A stretch of DNA of 64,000 bases from Rubrivivax sp. (GTDB taxonomy: Bacteria > Pseudomonadota > Gammaproteobacteria > Burkholderiales > Burkholderiaceae_C), in NCBI GenBank assembly GCA_019635315.1, contig JAHBZT010000008.1, positions 1-64,000 of the forward strand, read 5' to 3'. Position numbers and translations under genes: made by a program. Numbering within the stretch: position 1 is the first letter of the stretch; each line of letters opens with the position of its first letter. Shown here in pieces: positions 51,756 to 60,542 of this stretch. The notes under the pieces were generated by a model. That model saw only the letters and a list, made by a program, of their open reading frames with translations, was not told where the DNA came from and did no database searches.

Positions 51756-52673
51756 TCAGTGCCCAGCCCGCGCCGCGATGGCCGCGTCCAGCCTCGCGAC
51801 CAGTTCCTCGCGCGTCAGCCGGTGCGACGGACTGTCCGCCGCGTCGAGCAGCCGCTCGATCAGCGCCGAGATCACGCGGTCGCCCTCCCAGCGCGTGCCG
51901 ACGAGATAACGCGCCTGCGGCTGTGCCTCGTCCAGCGCCTGCAGCACGACCGCCGACACCTTGGCCGGTGGTGCGGGCCTGCGGTGGGCCGCCGACTCCG
52001 GCACATCGTCCGCGGGCTCGGTGGCCGGGGCCTGCAGCCGCTGCAGCCAGGCGCGCGCCTCGGCATCGAACGGTGGCGGGGTGGCACCCAGCCGCGCCGC
52101 ATTGGCTGCCAGCGAGCTCGCGGCGATGCGCGTGGCCACCGCGCCCGGCTGCACGATGCCGACCGCCACGCCGTGCGGCGCCAGCTCCTGGCGCAGGCAG
52201 GCCGCGAAGGCCTCCAGCGCATGCTTGCTCATCGTGTAGGGCCCGTACAGCGGCTGCGTGATCGAGCCGCCCTGCGAGCCGATGCAGATCACACGTCCGC
52301 GCGCCGCCAGCAGCAGCGGCAGCAGCTCGCGCGTCAGGCGCAGCGGCGCGAAGACGTTGACGTCGAACAGTCGCTGCAGGTCCTCGTCGGACCAGGCCGC
52401 GAGGTGGCCGAGCTCGCCGACGCCGGCGTTGTGCACCAGCGCGTCCAGCCGCCCGGCCTCGGCCGCCAGCCGCGACGGCAGCGCGGCGCAGACCGCGGCA
52501 TCGCGCAGGTCCAGCTTCAGCGGTCGCACGTTCGGCAGCGTGGCCAGCCGGGCCAGGTCCTCGTCGCGCCGCGCCGCGGCCCAGACGGTGTCGCCACGCG
52601 CCGCGAGGTCGGCCGTGATCTGCCAGCCGATGCCGCTGCCGGCGCCGGTGACGAGCACCACGCGTTCAGCCAT
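51756..52673 (-). CDS. Short-chain dehydrogenase/reductase
   Basis: A 305-residue NAD(P)-dependent oxidoreductase. The cofactor motif is T-G-A-G-S-G-I-G near the N-terminus, and N-A-G-V-G follows. The active site Y-x-x-x-K is in Y-T-M-S-K-H-A-L-E. The C-terminal 80 residues are longer than in minimal SDRs. The start codon overlaps the end of the cueR gene by 8 bp, so the gene is probably expressed with the copper unit, although its own role in copper handling is unclear. The substrate is unknown. Confidence 0.85.
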   Translation of the reverse strand: MAERVVLVTGAGSGIGWQITADLAARGDTVWAAARRDEDLARLATLPNVRPLKLDLRDAAVCAALPSRLAAEAGRLDALVHNAGVGELGHLAAWSDEDLQRLFDVNVFAPLRLTRELLPLLLAARGRVICIGSQGGSITQPLYGPYTMSKHALEAFAACLRQELAPHGVAVGIVQPGAVATRIAASSLAANAARLGATPPPFDAEARAWLQRLQAPATEPADDVPESAAHRRPAPPAKVSAVVLQALDEAQPQARYLVGTRWEGDRVISALIERLLDAADSPSHRLTREELVARLDAAIAARAGH

Positions 52674-53106
52674 GGGCCTGCTCCGCCGGCGCCTCGTGCG
52701 CGAGCTCGTCGAGGATGGGGCAGTCGGGCCGCTCGTCGCCGTGGCAGCAGGCGGCCAGGCGCTGCAGCGTGCCCTTCATCTGCGCCAGCTCGGCCATGCG
52801 GCGGTCCAGGTCGGCCACGTGCGCCAGCGCGATGCGCTTGACCTGCGCGCTGGCGCGGCGGCGGTCCTGCCACAGCGCCAGCAGCTCGGCGATCTCGGCG
52901 ATCGAGAAGCCCAGGTCGCGCGCGCGGCGGATGAAGCGCAGCGTGTGCAGCTCGCGCGCGCCGTAGCGCCGGTAGCCGGCGTCGCTGCGCGCGATGCGCG
53001 GCAGCAGCCCCAGCTGCTCGTAGTGGCGCACCATCTTCGGCGAGATGCCCGAGCGCGCGGCCACCTCGCCGATATTCATCGTCCCGCCATGTTCGCCGTC
53101 GTTCAT
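52666..53106 (-). CDS. cueR: CueR-type copper-responsive MerR regulator
   Basis: A 146-residue MerR protein, or 137 residues from the ATG at 53079. The N-terminal winged helix reads [21 protein letters not shown]. The metal loop [12 protein letters not shown] has two cysteines that fall at positions 112 and 120 when counted from the inner ATG, exactly as in classical CueR. This marks it as a sensor of monovalent copper, silver or gold. The outer ATG overlaps the copA stop (ATGA). It likely activates the divergent copA and copZ promoters. Confidence 0.92.
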   Translation of the reverse strand: MNDGEHGGTMNIGEVAARSGISPKMVRHYEQLGLLPRIARSDAGYRRYGARELHTLRFIRRARDLGFSIAEIAELLALWQDRRRASAQVKRIALAHVADLDRRMAELAQMKGTLQRLAACCHGDERPDCPILDELAHEAPAEQAHG

Positions 53107-55562
53107 CGCCGCGCCCCCTTCCAGCGCTGCAGCAGCAGCGCATTGCCGACCACGCTGACGCTGCTGAAGGCCATCGCCGCGCCGGCGATCACCGGACTCA
53201 GCAGCCCGGCCGCCGCCAGCGGGATGCCGACCGAATTGAAGAAGAAGGCCCAGAACAGGTTCTGGCGGATCTTGGCCGCGGTGCGCCGCGAGATGTCGAC
53301 CGCATCGGCGATCAGCGTCACATCGCCGCGCATCAGCGTCACGCCGGCGGCGTGCATCGCGACGTCGGTGCCGCTGCCCATCGCGATGCCGACATCGGCC
53401 GCGGCCAGCGCCGGCGCATCGTTGATGCCGTCGCCGACCATCGCCACGCGCGTGCCGCCAGCCTTCAGCTCGCCGACGATGCGCGCCTTGTCCTCGGGCA
53501 GCACCTCGGCGCGCACGTCGTCCACGCCCAGCTCCGCCGCCACCGCGCGCGCCGCGCCGGCGTTGTCGCCGGAGACCAGCACCGTGCGCAGGCCCAGCGC
53601 GTGCAGGCGCTGCACGGCGGCGGCGGCGCCCGGCTTGACGGTGTCGCCGAAGGACAGCCAGCCGAGCAGGCGCGCCGCGCCGCCCTCGTGCTCCGACAGC
53701 CAGGACACCGTGTGCCCGCTGGCCTGCGCCGCGGTCACCGCATCGGCCACGGTGCGGTCGATGGCAGCGAGGTCGACCGCCGACTCGGTCATGAAGCGCG
53801 CGCTGCCCAGCCGCAGTTCGCGACCGCCGACGCGGGCGACGACGCCGCGGCCGGCGACCGCGCGCAGTTCGCCCGCCGCCGGCACGGCGATGCCTTCGGC
53901 GCGCGCCGCCGCGGTGACCGCACGCGCCAGCGGGTGTTCGCTGCCGGCCTGCAGCGCGGCCGCGGCGGCCAGCAGCGCGGTGCGTTCGCCCTGCAGCGGC
54001 ACGGCATCGACCAGCCGCGGCCGCCCATCGGTCAGCGTGCCGGTCTTGTCGAAGGCCACCACCTGCACCGCATGCGCCAGCTCCAGCGCCTCGGCGTCCT
54101 TGATCAGGATGCCCTGGCGCGCCGCGGTGCCCATGCCGGCCATCAGCGCCGCCGGCGTGGCCAGGCCCAGCGCGCAGGGACAGGCGATGACGAGCACCGC
54201 CACAGCATTCAGCACGCCGGCGGTCCAGTCGCCGCCGATCAGGCCCCAGCCCAGCAGCGTCAGCAGCGCGATGGCCATCACCACCGGCACGAAGACCGCC
54301 GCGACGCGGTCGACCAGCTTCTGGATCGGCGCCTTCTTCGCCTGCGCCGAATCCACCAGCCGCACGATGCGCGCCAACGTCGACTCGGCGCCGACCGCGC
54401 CGGTGCGCACGAGCAGCAGGCCCTCGCCGTTGACCGCGCCGCCGGTGACGCGGTCGCCCACGCCGCGCGCCACCGGCAGGCTCTCGCCGGTGATCAGCGA
54501 CTCGTCGACCTGGCTCGCACCCTCGACCACCGTGCCGTCGACCGCGATGCGCTCGCCCGGCCGCACGACGACGAGGTCGCCGACATGCACCTGGGCCAGC
54601 GGCAGCTCCACGTCCGCGCCATCGCGGCGCACGCGCGCCACCTGCGGGCGCAGCGCCTGCAGCGCGCGGATGGCCGCCGTGGTGCGCCGCTTGGCGCGCC
54701 CTTCCAGCCACTTGCCCAGCAGCACCAGCGTGATGACCACCGCCGAGGCCTCGAAGTACAGGTGGTGGTCCATGCCATGGCCGGCATGCTCGAACAGCAG
54801 CCAGACCGACAGGCCGTAGGCCGCGCTGGTGCCGATGGCCACCAGCAGGTCCATGTTGCCGGTGCCGGCACGCAGCGCATGCCAGCCGGCGCGGTAGAAG
54901 CGCGCGCCCAGCCAGAACTGCACCGGCGTGGCCAGCAGCCACTGCAGCCAGCCGGGCGACATCCATTCGATGCCCAGCGGCATCAGCAGCATCGGCAGCA
55001 CCAGCGGCGCCGCCAGCAGCGCGGCGATGGCGACGCGGCGCGCCTCGGCGCGGTGGCGGGCCTCGGCGGCGTCGTCGGCCGTGGCCGGCTCGGCGGCCTC
55101 CGACAGGCGCGCGTGGTAGCCGGCGCGCTCCACCGCCGCCAGCAGCGCGGCACGCAGCGCCGCGCCGTCGCGCGCGGCGGCAACCACCGTCGCCTGCTCG
55201 GTGGCCAGGTTGACCTCGGCCGACAGCACGCCCTCGCTGCGCGCCAGCGCGCGCTCGACGCGGCCGACGCAGGAGGCGCAGGTCATGCCCTCCACCGCCA
55301 GCGTCAGCGTCTGCCGCGGCACCTCGTAGCCGGCGCGCCGGACTGCGTCGCCCACCGCGCCGGCCAGCGCCGGCGCACCGCGCACGGTCAGCGACTCGGT
55401 GGCCAGGTTGACGCTGGCGTCGGCGACGCCGGGCACCGCGCGCACCGCGCGCTCGACGCGGGCCACGCAGGAAGCGCAGGTCATGCCGTCGACCGGCAGC
55501 GACCAGGACGGGGTGGCATCGGCGGGGACCGCGGTGCCGGCGGCGAGGGTGGAGGTATTCAT
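53103..55562 (-). CDS. copA: Copper-exporting P1B-type ATPase
   Basis: An 819-residue inner-membrane copper pump. Two N-terminal metal-binding domains each carry G-M-T-C-A-S-C (cysteines at 29/32 and 95/98). The transmembrane metal motif is C-P-C in A-C-P-C-A-L-G. The ATPase core has T-G-E-S, the phosphorylated aspartate in D-K-T-G-T-L-T, the H-P motif in S-E-H-P-L-A and [11 protein letters not shown]. The ATG at 55562 is chosen because upstream codons in this frame run into the copZ operator. Cotranscribed with cueR and the SDR gene. Confidence 0.95.
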   Translation of the reverse strand: MNTSTLAAGTAVPADATPSWSLPVDGMTCASCVARVERAVRAVPGVADASVNLATESLTVRGAPALAGAVGDAVRRAGYEVPRQTLTLAVEGMTCASCVGRVERALARSEGVLSAEVNLATEQATVVAAARDGAALRAALLAAVERAGYHARLSEAAEPATADDAAEARHRAEARRVAIAALLAAPLVLPMLLMPLGIEWMSPGWLQWLLATPVQFWLGARFYRAGWHALRAGTGNMDLLVAIGTSAAYGLSVWLLFEHAGHGMDHHLYFEASAVVITLVLLGKWLEGRAKRRTTAAIRALQALRPQVARVRRDGADVELPLAQVHVGDLVVVRPGERIAVDGTVVEGASQVDESLITGESLPVARGVGDRVTGGAVNGEGLLLVRTGAVGAESTLARIVRLVDSAQAKKAPIQKLVDRVAAVFVPVVMAIALLTLLGWGLIGGDWTAGVLNAVAVLVIACPCALGLATPAALMAGMGTAARQGILIKDAEALELAHAVQVVAFDKTGTLTDGRPRLVDAVPLQGERTALLAAAAALQAGSEHPLARAVTAAARAEGIAVPAAGELRAVAGRGVVARVGGRELRLGSARFMTESAVDLAAIDRTVADAVTAAQASGHTVSWLSEHEGGAARLLGWLSFGDTVKPGAAAAVQRLHALGLRTVLVSGDNAGAARAVAAELGVDDVRAEVLPEDKARIVGELKAGGTRVAMVGDGINDAPALAAADVGIAMGSGTDVAMHAAGVTLMRGDVTLIADAVDISRRTAAKIRQNLFWAFFFNSVGIPLAAAGLLSPVIAGAAMAFSSVSVVGNALLLQRWKGARR

Positions 55563-55569
55563 GCCGGGC

Positions 55570-55600
55570 AGTCTCGACGTTGACATCATGGCAGAGTCAA
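55570..55600 (-). promoter_or_regulatory. Putative CueR-dependent promoter of copA
   Basis: On the minus strand, TTGACT (55595-55600) and GAGACT (55570-55575) are separated by 19 bp, the overlong spacer typical of MerR-activated promoters. A TTGAC/GTCAA pair spans the spacer. If transcription starts about 7 bp after the -10 box, the first base coincides with the A of the copA ATG, so the mRNA could be leaderless. Confidence 0.5.
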
Positions 55601-55649
55601 GGGCGGCACCGCCTACCCTGTCGTCAACGGGGTCCTGCGGCCGCGCCCC

Positions 55650-55680
55650 TTGACCTTGACATGGGGTCAAGGTGCAGACT
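55650..55680 (+). promoter_or_regulatory. CueR operator and promoter of copZ
   Basis: TTGACC (55650-55655) and CAGACT (55675-55680) form -35 and -10 boxes with a 19-bp spacer, as in MerR-regulated promoters. The spacer region holds a perfect 8-bp dyad, ACCTTGAC-ATGGG-GTCAAGGT, at 55653-55673. The copZ start codon follows 41 bp later. This is the clearest regulatory site of the copper island. Confidence 0.75.
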
Positions 55681-55721
55681 GGTCGCCAGTTCCGTCAACC
55701 CCTGCCACCGAGGACTCCGAC

Positions 55722-55913
55722 ATGCTCGACTTCCAGATCCCCGACATGACCTGCGGCCACTGCGTGAAGGCCGTCACCGAGGCCGTCAAGGCCGCCGACC
55801 CGGCGGCCGAGCTGCAGATCGACCTGCCCGCGCACCGCGTGCAGGTGCAGACCGCCGCGCCGCGCGAGCAGGTCGTGGCGAAGCTGGTCGAGGCCGGGTA
55901 CACGCCGCAGTAA
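55722..55913 (+). CDS. copZ: CopZ-like copper chaperone (heavy-metal-associated domain)
   Basis: A 63-residue single-domain copper carrier. The binding motif is M-T-C-G-H-C near the start, and the ferredoxin-like fold ends V-E-A-G-Y-T-P. The histidine inside the C-G-H-C motif is common in proteobacterial CopZ proteins. It hands monovalent copper to the ATPase and possibly to CueR. The ATG at 55722 gives the standard length; a longer in-frame start would read through the promoter. Divergent from copA, under a MerR-type promoter. Confidence 0.9.
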   Translation: MLDFQIPDMTCGHCVKAVTEAVKAADPAAELQIDLPAHRVQVQTAAPREQVVAKLVEAGYTPQ

Positions 55914-55992
55914 GCGCCGCAACCAGCGCCGCAACGAGCGCCGCAGTGAACCCGGCAGTGACGGCTGGCGCCGGCCCCGGCCGGCCCCGGCG

Positions 55993-56490
55993 TCAGGCCT
56001 TCTTCGCGTCCTTGAAGTAGCTCGCGTAGACGACGGTGCTGCCGTCGCGCCGGATCAGCAGCACGTCGTAGGGGTCGCGGCGGTCGCCGTACTCCGGGCC
56101 GTCCATGCCCGGCGCGCCGACCGGCATGCCGGGCACCGTGAGGCCGATCGCGTCCGGCCGCTCGCGCAGCATCCGCTGGATCTCGCGCGCCGGCACATGG
56201 CCTTCCACCGCATAGGGCCCGACCTGCGCGGTGTGGCAGGAGCCCAGCTGCACCGGCACCTTCAGGCGCCGCCGCGCGCCGGCGTTGCCGACGTCGTGCA
56301 CGCGCACGGTGAAGCCGGCCTTCTCCATGATCGCGACCCAGTCGCCGCAGCAGCCGCAGTTCGGGTCCTTCCAGACCTCCATGCGCAGCGAGGGCGCAGG
56401 GGCCTGTGCTCGCGCGCCAGCCCAGGGTGCGGCCAGCAGCGCCGCCGCGACGGCGCCGAAGCGGCGCCGGTTCAGTGTGGATGCGTTCAT
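55993..56490 (-). CDS. DUF411 family copper-associated protein
   Basis: A 165-residue exported protein. A twin-arginine-like R-R-R-F-G precedes a hydrophobic stretch ending A-R-A-Q. The family motif is W-K-D-P-N-C-G-C-C-G-D-W, a cluster of three cysteines for metal binding. L-G-S-C-H-T-A and G-H-V-P-A-R-E-I follow, both typical of DUF411. The family is regularly linked to copper resistance clusters. The ATG at 56490 overlaps the cupredoxin gene stop (ATGA). Last gene of the oxidase operon. Confidence 0.87.
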   Translation of the reverse strand: MNASTLNRRRFGAVAAALLAAPWAGARAQAPAPSLRMEVWKDPNCGCCGDWVAIMEKAGFTVRVHDVGNAGARRRLKVPVQLGSCHTAQVGPYAVEGHVPAREIQRMLRERPDAIGLTVPGMPVGAPGMDGPEYGDRRDPYDVLLIRRDGSTVVYASYFKDAKKA

Positions 56491-56990
56491 CGTGTCACCA
56501 CCTTGATCTTGCCGACCATGCCGGCATCGTAGTGCCCGGCGATCAGGCAGCCGAAGTCGAAGTCGCCGGCGCGGTTGAAGTGCCACACGATCTCGCCGGT
56601 CTTGCCGGGGTCCACGTGGGCCATGTAGGGCTCGTCGTGCTCCATGCCCGGGTGCTTCTTCATCAGCTCGGCATGTTCGTCGAGCTCCTGCTGGCTGCCC
56701 ATCACGAATTCGTGCAGCAGCTTGCCGTCGTTGTGCACGACCAGGCGCACGGTCTCGCCGCGCCGCACCTCGATGCGGTCCGGCACGAAGCGCATCTGGT
56801 CGTTCATGCGGATCGCTATCGTGCGGCGAACCGCCTTCGCGTCGCCGGCGATGCCCCAGGGCTTCTGCTCCTTGCGCACCGGGCCGGCGTGGCTGCCGTG
56901 ACCCGCAGGGCCATGGGCCAGGACGGGGGTCGCGGGCAGCGCCAGCACGGCCACCAGCAGCGCGGCGGCGACGAACGGAGACTTCTTCAT
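56487..56990 (-). CDS. Periplasmic cupredoxin
   Basis: A 167-residue blue-copper-like protein with signal peptide (M-K-K-S-P-F, ending V-L-A-H-G). The mature N-terminus is His-rich (H-G-P-A-G-H-G-S-H-A-G). The copper site of the beta-barrel is recognisable: His in K-L-L-H-E-F, then Cys and His in F-G-C-L-I-A-G-H-Y, and a later Met. Such cupredoxins carry electrons or hold copper for the multicopper oxidase. It starts 44 bp after the oxidase gene and is coupled to the DUF411 gene by a 4-bp overlap. AGGACC precedes the ATG. Confidence 0.88.
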   Translation of the reverse strand: MKKSPFVAAALLVAVLALPATPVLAHGPAGHGSHAGPVRKEQKPWGIAGDAKAVRRTIAIRMNDQMRFVPDRIEVRRGETVRLVVHNDGKLLHEFVMGSQQELDEHAELMKKHPGMEHDEPYMAHVDPGKTGEIVWHFNRAGDFDFGCLIAGHYDAGMVGKIKVVTR

Positions 56991-57034
56991 CGGGAGGTCC
57001 TTTCTGTCGGGTGATCTGTCGGGTGATCCGGAAT

Positions 57035-58468
57035 TCATCGGTGGCCGCCATGCCCGCCATGCCCGCCGGCCGGCTTGCGCACGCGCACCTCGGTGTCCGC
57101 GGCCGGCCGCCGCAGCGGCGGCATGGCCGCGGGCCCGGCCGAGGCCGGCGACGCGCTGGCCGCAGCCAGCGGCGCGCCGGTCCACTCGTACGACACGGTG
57201 CCCGGCGGGTGGGCGAACCAGCCCGGGTCGGTGTAGTCGCCCGGCTTCTGGTCGGCGCGCACCTTGACGACGCTGAACATGCCGCCCATGCCGATGGCGC
57301 CGAAGGGGCCCTGCCCGGCCATCATCGGCGCCGTGTTGTCGGGCAGCGGCATCTCCATCTCGGTCATGTCCTTCATGCCGCGTTCGCCCATCACCATGTA
57401 GTCGGGGATCAGCTGCGTGATCTGGCGCGCCAGGCCCGTGTGGTCGACGCCGATCAGCGTCTCCACGCCGTGGCCCATCGCATTCATCGTGTGGTGGCTC
57501 TTGTGGCAGTGGAAGGCCCAGTCGCCGGGTTCGTCGGCCAGGAACTCGATCTGCCGCATCTGCCCCACCGCGATGTCGGTCGTGACCTCGTACCAGCGCG
57601 TGCTCTTCGGCGTCGGGCCGCCGTCGGTGCCGGTGACCAGGAATTCGTGGCCGTGCAGGTGGATCGGGTGGTTGGTCATCGTCAGGTTGCCGATCCGGAT
57701 GCGCACCGTTTCGCCCAGCCGCGCGACCAGCGGCGAGATGCCCGGGAAGATGCGGCTGTTCCAGCTCCACAGGTTGAAGTCCAGCATCGTCATGATCTTC
57801 GGCGTCGCGCTGCCGGGATCGATGTCGTAAGCATTGAGCAGGAAGCAGTAGTCGCGGTCGACCTCATCGATCAGCGGGTGCCTGGCCTTCGGGTGCGTGA
57901 TCCAGAAGCCCATCATCCCCATCGCCATCTGCACCATCTCGTCGGCATGCGGGTGGTACATGAAGGTGCCGGGGCGGCGCGCCTCGAATTCGTAGACGAA
58001 GGTCTTGCCCGCCGGGATGCCCGGCTGCGTGAGCCCGGTGACGCCGTCCATGCCGCAGGGCAGGCGCTGGCCATGCCAGTGGATGGTCGTCATCTCCGGC
58101 AGCCGGTTGGTGACGAAGATGCGCACGCGGTCGCCTTCGACGACCTCGATGGTCGGCCCCGGGCTCTGGCCGTTGTAGCCCCACAGGTGGGCCTTGAAGC
58201 CGGGCGCCATCTCGCGCACCACCGGCTCGGCGACGAGGTGGAATTCCTTGACGCCGGCGTTCATGCGCCAGGGGCAGGTCCAGCCGTTGAGCGTGACCAC
58301 CGGGCGGTAGGGCCGGCCGGTCGAAGGGGTCAGCGGCGGCATCGTGTCGGCGCTGGTCTGGATGACCGGCTCGGGCAGCGCGGCCATCGCGACGCGGCTG
58401 ACGGCGCTGGCGCTCGCGGCGGCGGTGATGGCACCGGCGCCGCCGAGCAGTTGTCGTCGGTTCAGCAT
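57035..58468 (-). CDS. Multicopper oxidase
   Basis: A 477-residue periplasmic oxidase. The N-terminus L-N-R-R-Q-L-L-G-G-A-G is a Tat-type signal, as expected for a folded copper protein. All four copper-binding motifs are visible: H-W-H-G, H-P-H-A-D-E, H-P-I-H-L-H-G-H-E-F and H-C-H-K-S-H-H. The middle region has M-x-M repeats (M-A-M-G-M-M and M-T-E-M-E-M), and the C-terminus is H-G-G-H-G-G-H. Both features can bind copper. It probably oxidises monovalent copper or phenolics. Encoded between the TolC-like and cupredoxin genes. Confidence 0.92.
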   Translation of the reverse strand: MLNRRQLLGGAGAITAAASASAVSRVAMAALPEPVIQTSADTMPPLTPSTGRPYRPVVTLNGWTCPWRMNAGVKEFHLVAEPVVREMAPGFKAHLWGYNGQSPGPTIEVVEGDRVRIFVTNRLPEMTTIHWHGQRLPCGMDGVTGLTQPGIPAGKTFVYEFEARRPGTFMYHPHADEMVQMAMGMMGFWITHPKARHPLIDEVDRDYCFLLNAYDIDPGSATPKIMTMLDFNLWSWNSRIFPGISPLVARLGETVRIRIGNLTMTNHPIHLHGHEFLVTGTDGGPTPKSTRWYEVTTDIAVGQMRQIEFLADEPGDWAFHCHKSHHTMNAMGHGVETLIGVDHTGLARQITQLIPDYMVMGERGMKDMTEMEMPLPDNTAPMMAGQGPFGAIGMGGMFSVVKVRADQKPGDYTDPGWFAHPPGTVSYEWTGAPLAAASASPASAGPAAMPPLRRPAADTEVRVRKPAGGHGGHGGHR

Positions 58469-58485
58469 GATCGGTTCCTCTCGTC

Positions 58486-59883
58486 TCAGTGGCCGCCGGC
58501 GGCGCCGCCGGTGGCGACGGCAGCGGGTGCGCCGGCCGGGGCCAGCGCCGGGCGGCCGACCAGCGCGGCGCGCAGGTCGGCGTCGGCGATCCAGTAGTCG
58601 CGCAGCGCGGCGATGGAGGCATCGACGGCGGCGATCTGCGCACGCGCATCGGCGAGCAGCTCGAAGACGCCGATCAGCATGCCGTTGTAGCGCAGCAGGT
58701 TCTCCTCGCTGATGCGGCGCGCGGTGGGCACGATCTCGTCGCGGTGGTGGCGCGCGATGTCGTGCGCGGTGGCCAGCGCATGCCAGGCCTCGCGCACCTC
58801 GCTGCGCGCCTCGATCGCTACGCGCTGCGCCTCGTGCACGCTCTTCGCATACAACGCCTGCGCCTTGGCCACGCGGGCCTGGCCGAAGTCGAAGATCGGG
58901 ATCTCGAAGCCGATCTCCCAGCCGGTCTGGCGCGGGCCCTCGTTGCTGGTGTTGTGCGAGAGGCCGAACTCGAACACGCTGACGAAGCGCGAGGCGCGCG
59001 TCAGGCCCAGCGCATCGGCGGTGGCCTGCACCTGCGCGCGTGCGGCGGCGACGTCCAGCCGCTGCTGCATCGCCTGCTGCTCGAGGTCGGGCCGCGCGGG
59101 CGGCGCCGAGGGCAGCTCGGGCAGGCGCTCGGGCAGCGTGAACAGCGTCTGCGCACCCCACAGGCCCAGCGCGCGGATCAGCCGCTCGCGCGCCGCTACC
59201 TGCGCATGCTGCGCGCGCGCCAGGTTGAGCGCCGCGTCGGCATAGAAGGCGTGCTCGCGCGCCTGGCGCAGGCGGTTGAAGTTGCCGGCCTCGGCCATGC
59301 GGCGCGCCAGCTCGGCACTGGCGTCGGCGGCCTGCAGCACCTGGCGCATGTACAGCAGCGACTGCTCGGCGGCGACGGCCTCGAAGAAGGCCTTGCGCGC
59401 CTGCGCCGCCAGCGCCAGCGCGTCGGCGGCCACGCCCTGCTGCAGCGCCGCGAGCTGGCGCCGCTCGGCCTGTGCGGCCAGCGGGCGCAGCAGCAGTGCC
59501 GCCAGGTTGAAGTGCAGGCCGCGCTCGATCTCGCGTTCGTCGCCCTGGCGCATGCGGCCGAAGCTGAAGCCGGGGTTGGGCAGGCGCGACAGCTCGACCA
59601 CCTGCGCCTCGGCCACGCCCAGGTCCTGCAGCCGCGCCTGCAGGCCGCGGTGGTTGAGCAGCGCGATCTGCACCGCGCTGTCGGCGGACAAGGGCTGCGC
59701 GAGCAGTTCGTCGACGCGCGCGCGCAAGGCGGCCCCGTCGGCTTCGCTGCGCTCGGCGACGAGCTCGGCGCCGACATGCTGGCGCACGAGGTCCTGCACC
59801 GGCGCCAGCGTCGCCGCCGGGTCCAGGCTGGCGCAGCCGGCGAGCAGCGCCAGCGCCGCCGTGGCGATCAGCGCGCGCTTCAT
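58486..59883 (-). CDS. TolC-family outer-membrane efflux lipoprotein
   Basis: A 465-residue protein. The lipobox L-A-G-C lies at residues 14-17. The rest is two long alpha-helical repeats with short beta parts, the TolC/OprM pattern (Q-I-A-L-L-N-H-R-G-L-Q-A-R-L-Q-D-L-G, and again R-P-D-L-E-Q-Q-A-M). No membrane-fusion or RND pump genes are next to it, so its partners are unknown. In copper clusters, such proteins often accompany a multicopper oxidase. The ATG overlaps the end of the His-rich gene by 4 bp; the oxidase gene follows after 17 bp. Confidence 0.88.
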   Translation of the reverse strand: MKRALIATAALALLAGCASLDPAATLAPVQDLVRQHVGAELVAERSEADGAALRARVDELLAQPLSADSAVQIALLNHRGLQARLQDLGVAEAQVVELSRLPNPGFSFGRMRQGDEREIERGLHFNLAALLLRPLAAQAERRQLAALQQGVAADALALAAQARKAFFEAVAAEQSLLYMRQVLQAADASAELARRMAEAGNFNRLRQAREHAFYADAALNLARAQHAQVAARERLIRALGLWGAQTLFTLPERLPELPSAPPARPDLEQQAMQQRLDVAAARAQVQATADALGLTRASRFVSVFEFGLSHNTSNEGPRQTGWEIGFEIPIFDFGQARVAKAQALYAKSVHEAQRVAIEARSEVREAWHALATAHDIARHHRDEIVPTARRISEENLLRYNGMLIGVFELLADARAQIAAVDASIAALRDYWIADADLRAALVGRPALAPAGAPAAVATGGAAGGH

Positions 59884-60461
59884 GGCTTGCTCCCGTGGTC
59901 GTGGCCGGCCGGCGCGGCTTGGGGCGCCGCCGGTGCCGCACCCGGCGCGGCCGACGCCGCCGGCTCCGGCGCCTGGGCCTGGCGCAGGTAGGTGCGCCAG
60001 CCGCCGACACGGTGCACCTGCTCGTTCAGCGCGCGCCAGTCGCCCGGCGGCGTCTCGGTCAGCGGCCGGTAGCCGCCCAGCACCGAGCGGTAGACGAGCG
60101 GCGGCACCGCCGCCGCCGGGTCCAGCGCGTCGCGAGCCGCCTGCGGGGTCGCGGCCGGGCTAGCCGCCGCCACGGCGGCCTGTGCGCCGTGCCCCCCGTG
60201 CCGGCCGTGGTGCTGCACGTGATGCGCGTGCTGGCCCGTCGCTGCCGCTGCCGCTGGCTGCTGCTGCTGCTGCGGCTGCGGCTGGGCCTGGTGCTGGTGC
60301 TGGTGCTGGTGCTGGTGCTGGTGCTGGTGCTGGTGGTGCTGGTGGTGCTGATGCTGATGGCGCCGCGCGCCGGCGGGCGCGTCGGTGCCGGCGGTCTGCG
60401 CGGCGGCCGTCGCGCTGACACCGAGGGCCAGCAGCAGCACGACCCGGTCGAGGTCGCTCAT
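59880..60461 (-). CDS. Exported His/Gln-repeat protein, probable metal binder
   Basis: A 193-residue protein with a short signal peptide (to A-A-A-Q-T at about residue 23). Residues 35-58 are an alternating His-Gln tract, followed by Gln/Pro and then a second His-rich patch (H-A-H-H-V-Q-H-H-G-R-H-G-G-H-G). The C-terminal part contains Y-R-S-V-L-G-G-Y-R-P-L and W-R-T-Y-L-R-Q-A, seen in small proteins encoded with TolC-like genes of copper clusters. First gene of the oxidase operon. The tract is encoded by perfect CTGGTG hexamers, so its length can change easily. Confidence 0.75.
   Translation of the reverse strand: MSDLDRVVLLLALGVSATAAAQTAGTDAPAGARRHQHQHHQHHQHQHQHQHQHQHQHQAQPQPQQQQQPAAAAATGQHAHHVQHHGRHGGHGAQAAVAAASPAATPQAARDALDPAAAVPPLVYRSVLGGYRPLTETPPGDWRALNEQVHRVGGWRTYLRQAQAPEPAASAAPGAAPAAPQAAPAGHDHGSKP
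60288..60335. repeat. Eight tandem CTGGTG hexamers inside the His/Gln gene
   Basis: Eight perfect copies of CTGGTG in a row, read on the minus strand as CAC-CAG (His-Gln). Looser copies continue to 60359. Because the unit is six bases, gain or loss of copies keeps the reading frame and changes only the number of His-Gln pairs. Confidence 0.9.
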
Positions 60462-60478
60462 GGGAAGCTCCGGAAGGG

Positions 60479-60499
60479 GCCGGCACCATCGGTGCCGGC
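60479..60499. promoter_or_regulatory. Perfect hairpin before the copper oxidase operon
   Basis: GCCGGCACC and GGTGCCGGC form a 9-bp stem with a 3-base loop, 17 bp upstream of the start codon of the His/Gln gene. There is no T run. It could end the DUF2946 transcript weakly, or lie in the leader of the oxidase operon and affect its expression. Confidence 0.5.
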
Positions 60500-60542
60500 G
60501 GATCGGGTGCCGCGGGTCGGGCCCGCGGCGCCCACGCGGGGG

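Noticed and set aside
58486-60010. Multicopper oxidase frame extended upstream to 60010 (total 991 codons)
   Set aside because: The extension reads through the TolC-like gene in a wrong frame and is low-complexity. The oxidase has its own Tat-type signal starting at 58468.
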